DNA of 48,947 nucleotides, from contig NZ_JODR01000037.1 of NCBI RefSeq assembly GCF_000725885.1, positions 1 to 48,947 on the forward strand, given 5' to 3'. Both the position numbers and the translations under genes were made by a program. Shown piece after piece: positions 32,418-44,406 of this stretch. The DNA is from Streptomyces albus subsp. albus (lineage in GTDB: Bacteria > Actinomycetota > Actinomycetes > Streptomycetales > Streptomycetaceae). Numbering within the stretch: the stretch's first letter is position 1; the number at the start of each line of letters is the position of its first letter. The notes beneath the pieces were generated by a model. The model saw only the letters and a program-made list of their open reading frames with translations, did no database searches and was not told where the DNA came from.

Positions 32418-35400
32418 ATGGTCGCTCAGCGGGAACCGGCTCGGGGCTCCGCGCCCGGAGGCGAGTCCGAGCACTTCGTGGTGGTCTTTCCCGGCTACCA
32501 CCGCGCCTGGGGCAACTGGATCGCACACCGGCTGGAGAGCCACGGACACCGCACCACGCTCCAGCGGTGGGACCCGGACCGCGAGCAGCCCCTGGAGGAG
32601 GCGCTGGGCGACCTCCAGCTCGCCAGCGGGCGGGTCCTGCTGGTGCTCAGCGATGTGTTCCTCCAGCTCGGCCCGCGCACCGAGGCCGACTGGAACGCGG
32701 TGCTGCGCGGCTACGTCGCCGAACACGCGGACCGGTTCGCCGCCGTCAACCTCACCAACCGCGAGCTGCTGCCGGCCACGGCCGTGCTGGAGCCGGTCGC
32801 GCTGTGGGGCATCGGTGAGGAGGAGGCCGAGCGCAGACTCCTCAACCGGCTGGGTCTGCGTCCGCGCCGGGTGCCGGTGCCGCAGCCGGGCTACACCAGC
32901 CGCTACCCCAACGACCCGCCGGACGTCTGGGGCGAGGTCCCGCGCCGCAACGCCCGCTTCACCGGCCGCGATCTGATCCTCAACGAACTCCAGGAACGGC
33001 TCATGGACGCCGAGCACGGCGCCGCCGTGTGCACCCTGGTGGGCACGGCGGGCATCGGCAAGACGCAGATCGCCGCCGAGTACGCGCACCGGTTCGGCCC
33101 CGACTACGACGTGGTGTGGTGGGTCAACTGCGACCAGCGCAACACCCAGCGGGACACCTTCGGCCAGCTCGCCGTCGAACTCGGCCTCGACCGTGCCGGG
33201 GAGGTCGGCGAGCGGGTCCGCGCCGTACGCGAGGCGCTGCGCCGCAACGAGCCGTCGGGACGCTGGCTGCTGATCTTCGACGGCTGGGAGGAGCCGGAGG
33301 ACGCCGCCACCTATCTGCCGCACGGCGGAAGCGGCCACGTACTGATCACCTCCCGCAACAAGAGCTGGCGCACCACCACCGAGATCAAGCAGATCAGCGC
33401 CTTCAAGCGGGCGGAGTCGACCGGCTATCTGATGCGCCGGGCCCCGCACATCACCGCCGAGCAGGCCGACCAGGTGGCCGGTGAGTTCCAGGACCTGCCG
33501 CTCCAGCTGGCCCAGGCCGCCGCGTGGCTGGGCGAGGAGGGCATGGAGGTGCCCGAGTACCTGCGCATGGTGCGCGGGGTGGGCCTGACCCGGCTGGAGT
33601 CGGGCACCATGCCGGACGACTACCCGTACTCGTCCCTGACGTCCTGGTCGATGCTGCTCAACAAGCTCCGCAAGTCCGAGCCGCGCACCGTCGACCTGCT
33701 CTCCCTGTGCGCCGTCTTCGCGCCCGGACGCATCCCCCTCGGACTGGTGCGCGGCATCCCGTCCTCGGAGCTGCCCGAGAACCTGCGCTGGCTGGTCACC
33801 GACCGCTCAGGCTGGGCCCGCGCCCTCGACTCGCTGGTCAACTACTCGGTCCTCACCCGCGAGGCCCGCAACCCCTCGGCCGGCGACACCGAGCAGAGCG
33901 ACTCGGTGCACATGCACCAGGTCGTCCACAGCGTCATCAGCGAACTCACCCAGGGCCGCAACAGCGACACCTTCCGCGAAGTGGTGCACCGGCTGCTGGT
34001 CGAGGCCGACCCGGGCACCCCCAGGGACAGCCGCCAGTGGGGGCTGTACGCGGAGCTGATGCCGCACCTGCTGGCCTCGGGGGCACCCGCCAGCAAGGAG
34101 CGCAGGGTGCAGGAGATGCTGCTCAACTGCCTGCGCTACTGCTACGCCTCCGGCGAGTACTCGCTGGGCGCCGAGATGGCCGACGCCATCCGCGCCGACT
34201 GGGAGACGTTCATGGGCGGTGAGGACCAGCAGATGCTCGTCCTCACCAGCCTCCAGGGCAACCTGCTGCGCGCCGGCGGCCACTTCCGCAACGCGCAGGC
34301 CCTCGACAGCGCCCGGCTGGAGCGGCTGCGCGCGGTGCCGCAGCCCGGCGGCGTCCACGAGGAGGCCGTCATGGACGCCACCAGCTGCCTGGCCGCCGAC
34401 CTGCGGCTGCTGGGCCAGTACGACGAAGCGCTCCAGCTCCAGGAACAGGTGGTGGAGGTCTCCCGGCGGCTGTACGGGCCCGAGGAGTGGACGAGCCTGC
34501 TGGCCCAGCACAATCTCGCCGTCGGCCTGCGGCTGCTGGGACGGTACGACGAGGCGTACGAGACCGACCTGGACACGCTGCGCAAGCGGGAGCAGGTGCT
34601 GCGCGCCCGCCACCCCGACACCCTCGCCTCCGGCAACGCCTGCGCCCGCGACCTGCGGCTGATGGGCCGCTACCAGGAGGCGCTGGCCCGCCAGGAGCTG
34701 AGCATCCGGCTGCACGTCCAGGTACTGGGCGCCCAGCATCCGCAGACCCTGCTGGCCCGGCACAATCTGATGCTGTGCCAGCGCAGGGCCGGCACTCCGC
34801 GGCAGGACATCGCCACCGCCATGGCCCTGCTCTTCGACCAGCAGGAGCAGGTGCACAACCGCACCCACTTCACGACGCTGTCGCTGATGACCGACTACGG
34901 CAACTTCCTGCGGGAGCACGGCGATCTGACGCTGGCCCGGGAGCTGCTGACGGAGGCCGAGGACGGCTTCCGGGCGCTGCTGGGCCCGGCGCACCCGGTG
35001 CCCACCGCGATGCAGTCCAACATGGGGCTCATCCTGGCCGCGGAGGGCGAACGCGACGGCGCGCTCAACATGTTCGAGCAGGCGCTGGCCGGCCTCACCT
35101 CGCTGCTGGGGCCGGACCATCCGGCGACGCTCGGCTGCGCCCTGAACACCAGTGGCGGCCGGCACCTGGGGGAGGCCCTGGAGGACGCCTACGAGCTGAG
35201 CACGGACACCCTCAAGCGCTGCCGGCGGGTGCTGGGCGAGGACCATCCCCTCACCCTCTCCTGCATGGTCGCCAACGCCATCGACCTGCGGGCGCTGCGG
35301 CGGCGCGACGAGGCCCGGGCGGTGGAGAGCGAGGCACTGGAGCGGCTCACCCGCTCGCTGGGCGCCCAGCACCAGCAGACCCTCTCCGCGCGCCAGCGCA

Positions 35401-35438
35401 CCCGCCCCTACTGGGACTACGAGCCGTATCTGGGCTGA
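32418..35438 (+). CDS. FxsT-type TIR-like / NB-ARC / tetratricopeptide repeat protein
   Basis: 1006 residues from an ATG behind GGGAGAA (a GTG at 32379 is less likely). Residues about 17-140 are a TIR-like domain (FVVVFPGYHRAWGNWIAHRLESHGHRTTLQRWDP..., RVLLVLSDVFLQLGPRTEADW). An NB-ARC/STAND NTPase follows: Walker A GTAGIGKT at 209-216, WLLIFDGWEEPEDAATYLPHG (Walker B), HVLITSRN, then a winged-helix part. Residues about 600-1000 are regular TPRs of the kinesin-light-chain style (LGQYDEALQLQEQVVEV, GRYDEAYETDLDTLRKREQVLRARHPDTL). The whole matches the 'FxSxx-COOH system TPR protein'. STAND proteins of this build sense an invader or signal through the repeats, oligomerise with ATP, and switch on the N-terminal effector. 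Confidence 0.92.
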   Translation: MVAQREPARGSAPGGESEHFVVVFPGYHRAWGNWIAHRLESHGHRTTLQRWDPDREQPLEEALGDLQLASGRVLLVLSDVFLQLGPRTEADWNAVLRGYVAEHADRFAAVNLTNRELLPATAVLEPVALWGIGEEEAERRLLNRLGLRPRRVPVPQPGYTSRYPNDPPDVWGEVPRRNARFTGRDLILNELQERLMDAEHGAAVCTLVGTAGIGKTQIAAEYAHRFGPDYDVVWWVNCDQRNTQRDTFGQLAVELGLDRAGEVGERVRAVREALRRNEPSGRWLLIFDGWEEPEDAATYLPHGGSGHVLITSRNKSWRTTTEIKQISAFKRAESTGYLMRRAPHITAEQADQVAGEFQDLPLQLAQAAAWLGEEGMEVPEYLRMVRGVGLTRLESGTMPDDYPYSSLTSWSMLLNKLRKSEPRTVDLLSLCAVFAPGRIPLGLVRGIPSSELPENLRWLVTDRSGWARALDSLVNYSVLTREARNPSAGDTEQSDSVHMHQVVHSVISELTQGRNSDTFREVVHRLLVEADPGTPRDSRQWGLYAELMPHLLASGAPASKERRVQEMLLNCLRYCYASGEYSLGAEMADAIRADWETFMGGEDQQMLVLTSLQGNLLRAGGHFRNAQALDSARLERLRAVPQPGGVHEEAVMDATSCLAADLRLLGQYDEALQLQEQVVEVSRRLYGPEEWTSLLAQHNLAVGLRLLGRYDEAYETDLDTLRKREQVLRARHPDTLASGNACARDLRLMGRYQEALARQELSIRLHVQVLGAQHPQTLLARHNLMLCQRRAGTPRQDIATAMALLFDQQEQVHNRTHFTTLSLMTDYGNFLREHGDLTLARELLTEAEDGFRALLGPAHPVPTAMQSNMGLILAAEGERDGALNMFEQALAGLTSLLGPDHPATLGCALNTSGGRHLGEALEDAYELSTDTLKRCRRVLGEDHPLTLSCMVANAIDLRALRRRDEARAVESEALERLTRSLGAQHQQTLSARQRTRPYWDYEPYLG

Positions 35439-35500
35439 CGGCACGGCCGCGCGGGCCCGCACGGCGTGCACCTTCCGGGGAGCGCCGTACGGGCCCGCGC

Positions 35501-35590
35501 GTGTGTGCCGGCCCTGCGCACACGGTGCCGGCCCCGCGCGCGTGTGCCGGCTTGCACATGCGTGCCGGCCCTGCGCGTGTGCCGTCCCGG
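35501..35590. repeat. GTGTGCCGGCCCTGCGC minisatellite in the convergent spacer
   Basis: About five imperfect units of 17-21 bases with the core GTGCCGGCCCTGCGC follow each other between the FxsT-type gene and kgd. No protein is encoded. It resembles in style, not sequence, the tandem repeats at 18783-18860. Confidence 0.75.
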
Positions 35591-35597
35591 AGAACGG

Positions 35598-35637
35598 CCG
35601 AGGGCCCCCGCCGCGGTGACGCGGCGAGGGCCCTCGG
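35598..35637. terminator. Bidirectional hairpin terminator between the FxsT-type gene and kgd
   Basis: CCGAGGGCCC-CCGCCGCG, loop GTGA, then CGCGGCG-A-GGGCCCTCGG. The stem is about 17 base pairs with one mismatch, lies 21 bases after the kgd stop, and is placed to end both convergent transcripts. Confidence 0.85.
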
Positions 35638-35658
35638 ACCGTGAACGGGCCGGACGCC

Positions 35659-39540
<3,882 letters not shown>

Positions 39541-39764
39541 GGCGGCAACCGCCCTCTTCCGCTTCCTTAGGTGGTGGACAGCGGGAATAAAGGCTACGCC
39601 TCTCCCCGCGCGAGGTGGAGTCCGGGCCGCCCCTTGGTCACGTACGTCACATCGGGGCGCCGGTTTCGGGACAGGATTTGGCGGGAATCACTCACGGTTT
39701 TGCCCTGGGAGTGGAACCGCACGGCCCTCTTCCGCGTCCACGTGGGCTCACCTGCGAGGGTACG
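39541..39764. other. kgd promoter region
   Basis: 224 bases between kgd and the histidine kinase, both on the minus strand. The first ~60 bases upstream of kgd are relatively AT-rich on the minus strand (GCGTAGCCTTTATTCCCGC), with TAGCCT as a possible -10. No confident operator is seen. Confidence 0.4.
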
Positions 39765-40964
39765 TCAAGACGGCTGACCTTTCGTCCCCGGAAGAGTGAG
39801 CTGTATCCGGCAACCGCGCGGCGATTCGGCCACCCGGATCCGTCCGCCGTGCAACTCCACCGCCCAGCGGGCGATGGCCAGCCCCAGCCCGGTGCCGCCG
39901 CCCGGACTGACACCCTTGCCGCCCTTCGCCGGCTCGGTGCTGTGCGTTCCGCTGAACCGGTCGAAGACCCGCTGCCGCTCCGACTCGGGTATCCCCGGCC
40001 CCTCGTCCAGCACCTCTACCTCCAGACTGCCCTCGCCGGTGGCCACCGGACCGCTGCCCGGCCGTGCCCGCACGGTCACCCGGCCGTGCTGCGGGCTGTG
40101 CTTGACGGCGTTGTCGATGAGGTTCGCCACCACCTGGTGCAGCCGTTCGGGGTCCGCGTAGGCCGTCAGTTCCGGAGGTGACACATCCAGGTGCAGATGG
40201 ACGTCCTTGCGGGCGCGCCCCGAGCGCTTGCTCATGTTGGCCTCCTTGAGCACGCCCGCCAGGTACGGCCACACCTCGAAGCGCCGCGAGTGCAGCGGCA
40301 CGACCCCGTTGTCCAGCCGCGAGAGGTCCAGCAGGTGGTCCACCAGCCGGCCCAGCCGCTCGGTCTGCGACAGCGCGGTGCGCATCGTCTCGGGATCGGC
40401 CTCCGAGACGCCGTCCACGACGTTCTCCAGCACCGCGCGCAGCGCCGCGATGGGGGTGCGCAGCTCGTGCGAGACGTTGGCGACCAGCTCCTTGCGGTGC
40501 TGGTCGACGGCCTGGAGGTCGGCGGCCATCCGGTTGAAGTTCTCGGCCAGCTCACCGAACTCGTCGCGCCGTCCGCCGCGCACCCGGCGGGAGTAGTCCC
40601 CGCCCGCCATCGCCTTGGCCGCGTCGGTCATCTCGTCCAGCGGCGCCGTCAGCGACTGCGCCACGAACTGCGTGATCAGCAGCGACGCCACGATCGAGAT
40701 GATCGTGATGACCCGCAGCTCGGTCGCGGACTGGACCGCGAACAGCGCCAGCAGTGTGGTGATCACCACGGAGACGATCACCAGCGCGCCCAGCGCAGCC
40801 TTGACCGAACGGTAGGGGTCCAGGGGCCGCAGCCCCTCCCACAGGCGCTGCCAGCCCTGGGCGCAGGCGCTGGTGGCGGCCCGCCACCAGCGGCTCGGCC
40901 ACCGCACCACGGGCGTGGGGGAACCGGACGGGCCGGAAGACGGATCGGTCACCGCGGCGGACAC
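39765..40964 (-). CDS. HAMP-domain sensor histidine kinase
   Basis: 399 residues. Two transmembrane helices (about 55-78 and 84-102) are separated by almost no extracellular loop, followed by HAMP (TAPLDEMTDAAKAMAGGDYSRRV), HisKA with His166 (ANVSHELRTPIAALRAVLENVV) and HATPase_c (DNAVKHSP, DEGPGIPESERQRVFDRF, GGTGLGLAIARWAVELHGG). It is the kinase of the response regulator encoded 22 bases upstream. The lack of a periplasmic domain points to sensing in the membrane or cytoplasm. The neighbourhood with kgd and lon looks like conserved streptomycete core gene order, as I recall it. Confidence 0.95.
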   Translation of the reverse strand: MSAAVTDPSSGPSGSPTPVVRWPSRWWRAATSACAQGWQRLWEGLRPLDPYRSVKAALGALVIVSVVITTLLALFAVQSATELRVITIISIVASLLITQFVAQSLTAPLDEMTDAAKAMAGGDYSRRVRGGRRDEFGELAENFNRMAADLQAVDQHRKELVANVSHELRTPIAALRAVLENVVDGVSEADPETMRTALSQTERLGRLVDHLLDLSRLDNGVVPLHSRRFEVWPYLAGVLKEANMSKRSGRARKDVHLHLDVSPPELTAYADPERLHQVVANLIDNAVKHSPQHGRVTVRARPGSGPVATGEGSLEVEVLDEGPGIPESERQRVFDRFSGTHSTEPAKGGKGVSPGGGTGLGLAIARWAVELHGGRIRVAESPRGCRIQLTLPGTKGQPS

Positions 40965-40986
40965 CTCGTACCGTCCCCTCCGGCCG

Positions 40987-41781
40987 TCAGGAGCTCTCCG
41001 CCGCGGCGCCCGTCACCGGGGCCGGGGCGCCGTCCGGACCGGGGGTCTCCAGCGCGTAGCCGACCCCGTGCACCGTGCGGATACGCTCCGCGCCGATCTT
41101 CCGGCGCAGCGCCTTGATGTGGCTGTCGACGGTGCGGGTGCCGGAGGCGTCCGCCCAGTCCCACACCTCGGCCAGCAGCTGCTCGCGGGAGAGCACCGCC
41201 CGCGGGGAGTGCGCCAGGCAGACCAGCAGATCGAACTCGGTCGGCGTCAGGTGCACGTCCTCGCCGGAGACCCGGACCCGCCGCTGCGCGTGGTCGATCT
41301 CCAGTTCACCGAGCCGGAGTATGCCGCTGCGCGGCGTGTTCGCGGCCTGCGCGGCCCGCTCCACCCGGCGCAGCAGCACATGCACCCGGGCGGCGACCTC
41401 GCGCATCGAGAACGGCTTGGTCATGTAGTCGTCGGCGCCGACCCCGAGACCCACCAGCATGTCCGTCTCGTCGTCACGCGCGGTGAGCATCAGCACCGGC
41501 ACCGGGCGCTGTGCCTGCACCCGCCGGCAGACCTCCAGCCCGTCGAATCCGGGCAGCATCACATCCAGGACCAGCAGGTCCGGCTGCCACGCCTCGGCCG
41601 TGTCCACGGCGGCGGGCCCGTCACCCGCCGTCTGCACCTGGAAGCCCTCCGCGCGCAGCCGCCGTGCGATGGCGTCGACGATGGTGGGGTCGTCCTCGAC
41701 GACGAGGATGCGCCGCTGGGCGCCAGGGGTGGTCGCGGCGACGGCTCCGCCAGCTGTCTGAGTGGTGTTCTTCTGGTCCAT
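40987..41781 (-). CDS. OmpR/PhoB family response regulator
   Basis: 264 residues. The receiver domain (RILVVEDDPTIVDAIARRL, phospho-acceptor Asp73 in LLVLDVMLPGFDG, MLTARDDE, MTKPFSMREV) is followed by a winged-helix DNA-binding domain (LTPTEFDLLVCLAHSPRAVLSREQLLAEVWDWADASGTRTVDSHIKALRRKIG). The first 22 residues are an unstructured Thr/Ala-rich leader. It is upstream of and co-transcribed with the HAMP kinase. Direct targets cannot be read from the window. Confidence 0.95.
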   Translation of the reverse strand: MDQKNTTQTAGGAVAATTPGAQRRILVVEDDPTIVDAIARRLRAEGFQVQTAGDGPAAVDTAEAWQPDLLVLDVMLPGFDGLEVCRRVQAQRPVPVLMLTARDDETDMLVGLGVGADDYMTKPFSMREVAARVHVLLRRVERAAQAANTPRSGILRLGELEIDHAQRRVRVSGEDVHLTPTEFDLLVCLAHSPRAVLSREQLLAEVWDWADASGTRTVDSHIKALRRKIGAERIRTVHGVGYALETPGPDGAPAPVTGAAAESS

Positions 41782-41850
41782 TCGACCCCGCCCCTGTGGC
41801 TCTTCCGGCTTTCTTGGGACAGCAGCGTAAGCGCCTGCCCAGGGCCTCGG

Positions 41851-42564
41851 CTACGCCGGTCGGGCTGCGAAGTGGACCACGTCGGGGACGCCTCGGGCGA
41901 CCGGGATCTCATCCGTCCGAACACGGCAGAATCCCGCCTTTGCTAGCGATTTCTCGAATGCGGAGGACGGCCGGGCCGACCAGACGGCGAGAATCCCGCC
42001 CGGCGTGAGCGCCGCCCGGCAGGCCGCCAGCCCGGCGGGGGAGTAGAGGGAGGAGTTGTCGTCGGTGACGGTCCAGTCGGGGCCGTTGTCGATGTCGAGG
42101 CAGAGCGCGTCGTAGCGCGGCCCGTCGTGCGCGGCCTGCCGCAGATGGGCCACCAGATCGGCCTCGACGAGTTCCGTACGGGGGTCGGCCAGCGCCGCGC
42201 CGGACAGGGCGGACAGCGGCCCTTCGCGGTGCCAGTCGAGAACGGCCGGCTCGCGCTCGACCACCGTGATACGGCCCCAGCCCGGCTCGGCGGCGGCCTC
42301 CGCCAGCGAGAAACCGACCCCCAGGCCGCCGATCAGCAGGCCGGGCCGGTCCCGTTCGCCGAGCTCGGCGAACGCGGCCCGCACCAGCAGCCGCTCGGAG
42401 CGGCCGTCGGAGGTGTCCATGAGGAAACAACCGTTGGCGATGATCTCGTAGTGCGCCCCGCGCTGCCGCAGTACGACCTCCCCGTAGGGACCCGTGCGCC
42501 GGTCGAGCGTGACCGGCGCGTCGTCGGCGGTGGGCACCAGAGGCGGAACGGCGGAGTTCGGCAT
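41851..42564 (-). CDS. Spermidine-synthase-like SAM-binding protein
   Basis: 237 residues with a class I methyltransferase/spermidine synthase fold: VVLRQRGAHYEIIANGCFLMDTSDGRSERLLVRAA (spermidine-synthase-like N-terminal strands), GLLIGGLGVGFSLAEA (SAM loop), ITVVEREPAVLDWHREG and DALCLDIDNGPDWTVTDDNSSLYS. The catalytic Asp pattern of true polyamine synthases is not clear, so its reaction is unsure; it may be a methyl- or aminopropyl-transferase. It lies upstream of the two-component genes on the same strand and divergent from a lipoprotein gene, with two palindromes in the gap. Confidence 0.85.
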   Translation of the reverse strand: MPNSAVPPLVPTADDAPVTLDRRTGPYGEVVLRQRGAHYEIIANGCFLMDTSDGRSERLLVRAAFAELGERDRPGLLIGGLGVGFSLAEAAAEPGWGRITVVEREPAVLDWHREGPLSALSGAALADPRTELVEADLVAHLRQAAHDGPRYDALCLDIDNGPDWTVTDDNSSLYSPAGLAACRAALTPGGILAVWSARPSSAFEKSLAKAGFCRVRTDEIPVARGVPDVVHFAARPA

Positions 42565-42595
42565 GCGGGCAGGGTAGGCCGCGCGGCGTGTCCCC

Positions 42596-42645
42596 GCTCA
42601 ACGTATTGAGCCCCCGGCCCGCCGGTATCCGTGTCATGATCACGG
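42596..42645. promoter_or_regulatory. Two palindromes in the spermidine-synthase-like / lipoprotein divergent promoter
   Basis: GCTCAA-CGTA-TTGAGC (42596-42611) and CCGTG-TCATGAT-CACGG (42629-42645), both perfect arms. The second ends 28 bases before the lipoprotein start codon. These are candidate regulator binding sites; no dedicated regulator is adjacent except the response regulator two genes away. Confidence 0.5.
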
Positions 42646-42673
42646 CCGTCACATCAGCCAACGGGGAGGCAGT

Positions 42674-43318
42674 ATGCGGTTCCGGCGGGCACTCACCATC
42701 GGTGCCGCTCTGGTCGCACTCGGCGCGCTGAGCGCGTGCCAGGGGGACGAGAGCACGGGCGAGGGCAGGGACAACGGGAAGGACACGGGCAAGGCGGCGG
42801 AGAGCACGCAGAAGGCCGACAAGGGGGCCGGGGGCGCCCGCGAGGAGGGCGGCGGGGGCTCCCGGGCGGCGTTCGACGGTCTGCCGGAGGGCCCCGACAT
42901 GGCCTCGATCGAGTACTACCTGAACAAGTACACCGAATGCCTCGACCTGACCATGGGCGAGGACTACGGAGCGGACGGGAGCGGCCGGACCGCCTGGGGC
43001 GAGGAGGAGGCCGCCGATCCGTCCTGGGGCATCAAGCAGCGTGCCGTCTGCCGGGCCAACAGCGGCAACCCCCTCGCCCTGCTGACCGTCCGGGACATGG
43101 ACGCCTTCCAGGCCGCGGCCAAGAAGAGCGGCGACTCCTTCCTGGTCGGCCGGGACTTCGCCGTCGTCCCGGTCAGCGACGACGCCATCCGGCAGCTGGA
43201 GCCCTCCGACCTGATGTACCTCTCCTGCGAGTCCGGCTTCACCGTGCCGAGCGGTTACGAGAAGCGGACCGGCACCGTGCCCGGCTGCGTACTGACGGAC
43301 TACCTGCCCGCTGACTGA
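42674..43318 (+). CDS. Putative lipoprotein with acidic/Gly-rich linker
   Basis: 214 residues. The signal peptide RFRRALTIGAALVALGALSAC has lipobox LSAC. Residues about 24-65 are a hydrophilic linker (ESTGEGRDNGKDTGKAAESTQKADKGAGG), probably a spacer through the cell wall. The C-terminal domain has four Cys (TECLDL, AVCRAN, LSCESG, PGCVLT), consistent with two disulphides. No family was recognised. A hairpin terminator follows. Confidence 0.85.
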   Translation: MRFRRALTIGAALVALGALSACQGDESTGEGRDNGKDTGKAAESTQKADKGAGGAREEGGGGSRAAFDGLPEGPDMASIEYYLNKYTECLDLTMGEDYGADGSGRTAWGEEEAADPSWGIKQRAVCRANSGNPLALLTVRDMDAFQAAAKKSGDSFLVGRDFAVVPVSDDAIRQLEPSDLMYLSCESGFTVPSGYEKRTGTVPGCVLTDYLPAD

Positions 43319-43330
43319 CCCGGGTGCGCG

Positions 43331-43365
43331 CGCCCGCCCCTTGACGCGGGTTCGGGGGGCGGGCG
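43331..43365 (+). terminator. Hairpin terminator after the lipoprotein gene
   Basis: CGCCCGCCCC (43331-43340) pairs with GGGGCGGGCG (43356-43365) over a 15-base loop, starting 13 bases after the stop codon. Confidence 0.65.
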
Positions 43366-43438
43366 GACAGTGTGCGTGGACCGAAGCGGGGTGCGGCCGT
43401 GCCGGTGGTTCCGGCCGTACGGGGGACGAGGGGGGACT

Positions 43439-44065
43439 GTGGCGGACTCGCGATGCGTGATCCTCGACATCGGCGGTGTGCTGGAGATCACACCGACTAC
43501 GGGGTGGGTCGCACGCTGGGAGCAGCGGCTCGGACTGGCGGCGGGAACCGTGGAGCGGCGGCTGGGGGAGGTGTGGCGGGCGGGCGCTGTCGGGGCGGTC
43601 GGCGAGCGCGAGGTGCGCGAGCAGGTGGCCGGCCGTCTCGGCCTCGACGCCGCCCGGGTGGAGGCCTTCATGGCGGATCTGTGGGCCGAGTACCTGGGAA
43701 CGCCGAACGACGAGCTGATCGCGTACGTGCGGGGCCTGCGCCCGCGCTGCCGGCTGGGAATCCTGAGCAACAGCTTCGTCGGCGCCCGCGAACGGGAGAC
43801 GGCCGCGTACGGCTTCGACGCACTCGTGGAGGAGATCGTCTACTCCCACGAGATCGGCGTCTGCAAGCCTGATCCGCGCGCGTTCGAGGTGGTCTGCGCC
43901 CGGCTGGGGGTGCGCCCGCGGGACTGTCTGTTCGTCGACGACGTCGTGGTCAACGTCGAGGCCGCCCAGGAGGCCGGTATGCAGGCGCATCTGTTCGAGG
44001 GCAACGCGGGAACCATCGCACGCATCGCGGCCCACCTGGACGGAACGGCTCCGGCCACCGGCTGA
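43439..44065 (+). CDS. HAD family hydrolase (IA subfamily)
   Basis: 208 residues from a GTG behind GAGGGGGG. Motif I CVILDIGGVLEITP (Asp10; the usual second Asp is Gly here, as in many DxGGVL members), motif II LGILSNSFVGAR, motif III Lys in HEIGVCKPDPRAFE, motif IV CLFVDDVVVNVEAAQEAGM. The cap is the short helical type between motifs I and II. It should be a small-molecule phosphatase or haloacid-dehalogenase-like hydrolase; the substrate is unknown. Its own promoter region is separated from the lipoprotein gene by a terminator. Confidence 0.92.
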   Translation: MADSRCVILDIGGVLEITPTTGWVARWEQRLGLAAGTVERRLGEVWRAGAVGAVGEREVREQVAGRLGLDAARVEAFMADLWAEYLGTPNDELIAYVRGLRPRCRLGILSNSFVGARERETAAYGFDALVEEIVYSHEIGVCKPDPRAFEVVCARLGVRPRDCLFVDDVVVNVEAAQEAGMQAHLFEGNAGTIARIAAHLDGTAPATG

Positions 44066-44305
44066 CACCGCCCGCCCGGGAGCACGCCGGGTGTCCGCCC
44101 CGCGCGGGCGCCCACCGCGGCGAGCGGCCGTCCTGGTCGCGTACGCGGCCTCGGTGTCTCCGCCACGGCCTGGTCCGCTGGGGCCCTGGCTCGCCACGAC
44201 CTCGGCCCGCTGCGTGCCGGCGCCGCGCGGAGAGCTTCGCCGGCCCTGCGTTTGCAGGGCGGCGGCGCGATGAGAACAACACCGGAGTCGACACGCAGGA
44301 CAGCC

Positions 44306-44322
44306 GATCGCTCACAGCGAAC
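44306..44322 (+). promoter_or_regulatory. ClgR-type box upstream of lon
   Basis: GATCGC-TCACA-GCGAAC fits the ClgR operator core CGCYNANRGCG exactly, with AAC after it. ClgR activates clp and lon genes in Streptomyces; the position is 85 bases ahead of the lon start. Confidence 0.7.
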
Positions 44323-44365
44323 AGCATCTCCCCGCCCCGGGGGAACACCAGGGGCATCAAAAGCA

Positions 44366-44384
44366 TTGAGTGGGTACTACTCAA
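44366..44384 (+). promoter_or_regulatory. HAIR-like element (HspR site) upstream of lon
   Basis: TTGAGT-N7-ACTCAA, against the HAIR consensus CTTGAGT-N7-ACTCAAG; only the outermost base of each arm differs. It ends 22 bases before the lon ATG. HspR repression of lon through HAIR is known in Streptomyces. Confidence 0.85.
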
Positions 44385-44406
44385 CTTGCCTGCCGAGGGA
44401 GAGATC

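Larger units (their letters stand above)
44066..44406. other. Intergenic region ahead of lon
   Basis: 341 bases. The left half is GC-rich without a gene and ends in a small hairpin (CCCTGC-GTTT-GCAGGG, 44244-44259) that could end the HAD transcript. The right half carries two stress-regulator boxes, listed separately. Confidence 0.6.

Noticed and set aside
30963..33449. An 828-codon minus-strand frame across the HExxH and FxsT-type genes
   Set aside because: The two plus-strand genes have intact catalytic motifs and ribosome sites; the antisense product is low-complexity.
39759..39780. TTGACG on the minus strand at the end of the kinase gene as a kgd promoter
   Set aside because: The -35-like hexamer has no -10 at suitable spacing and lies more than 200 bases from the kgd start.
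44244..44259. A small structured RNA before lon
   Set aside because: Only one 6-base-pair hairpin is visible, better explained as a weak terminator; no tRNA or known RNA family pattern was found.
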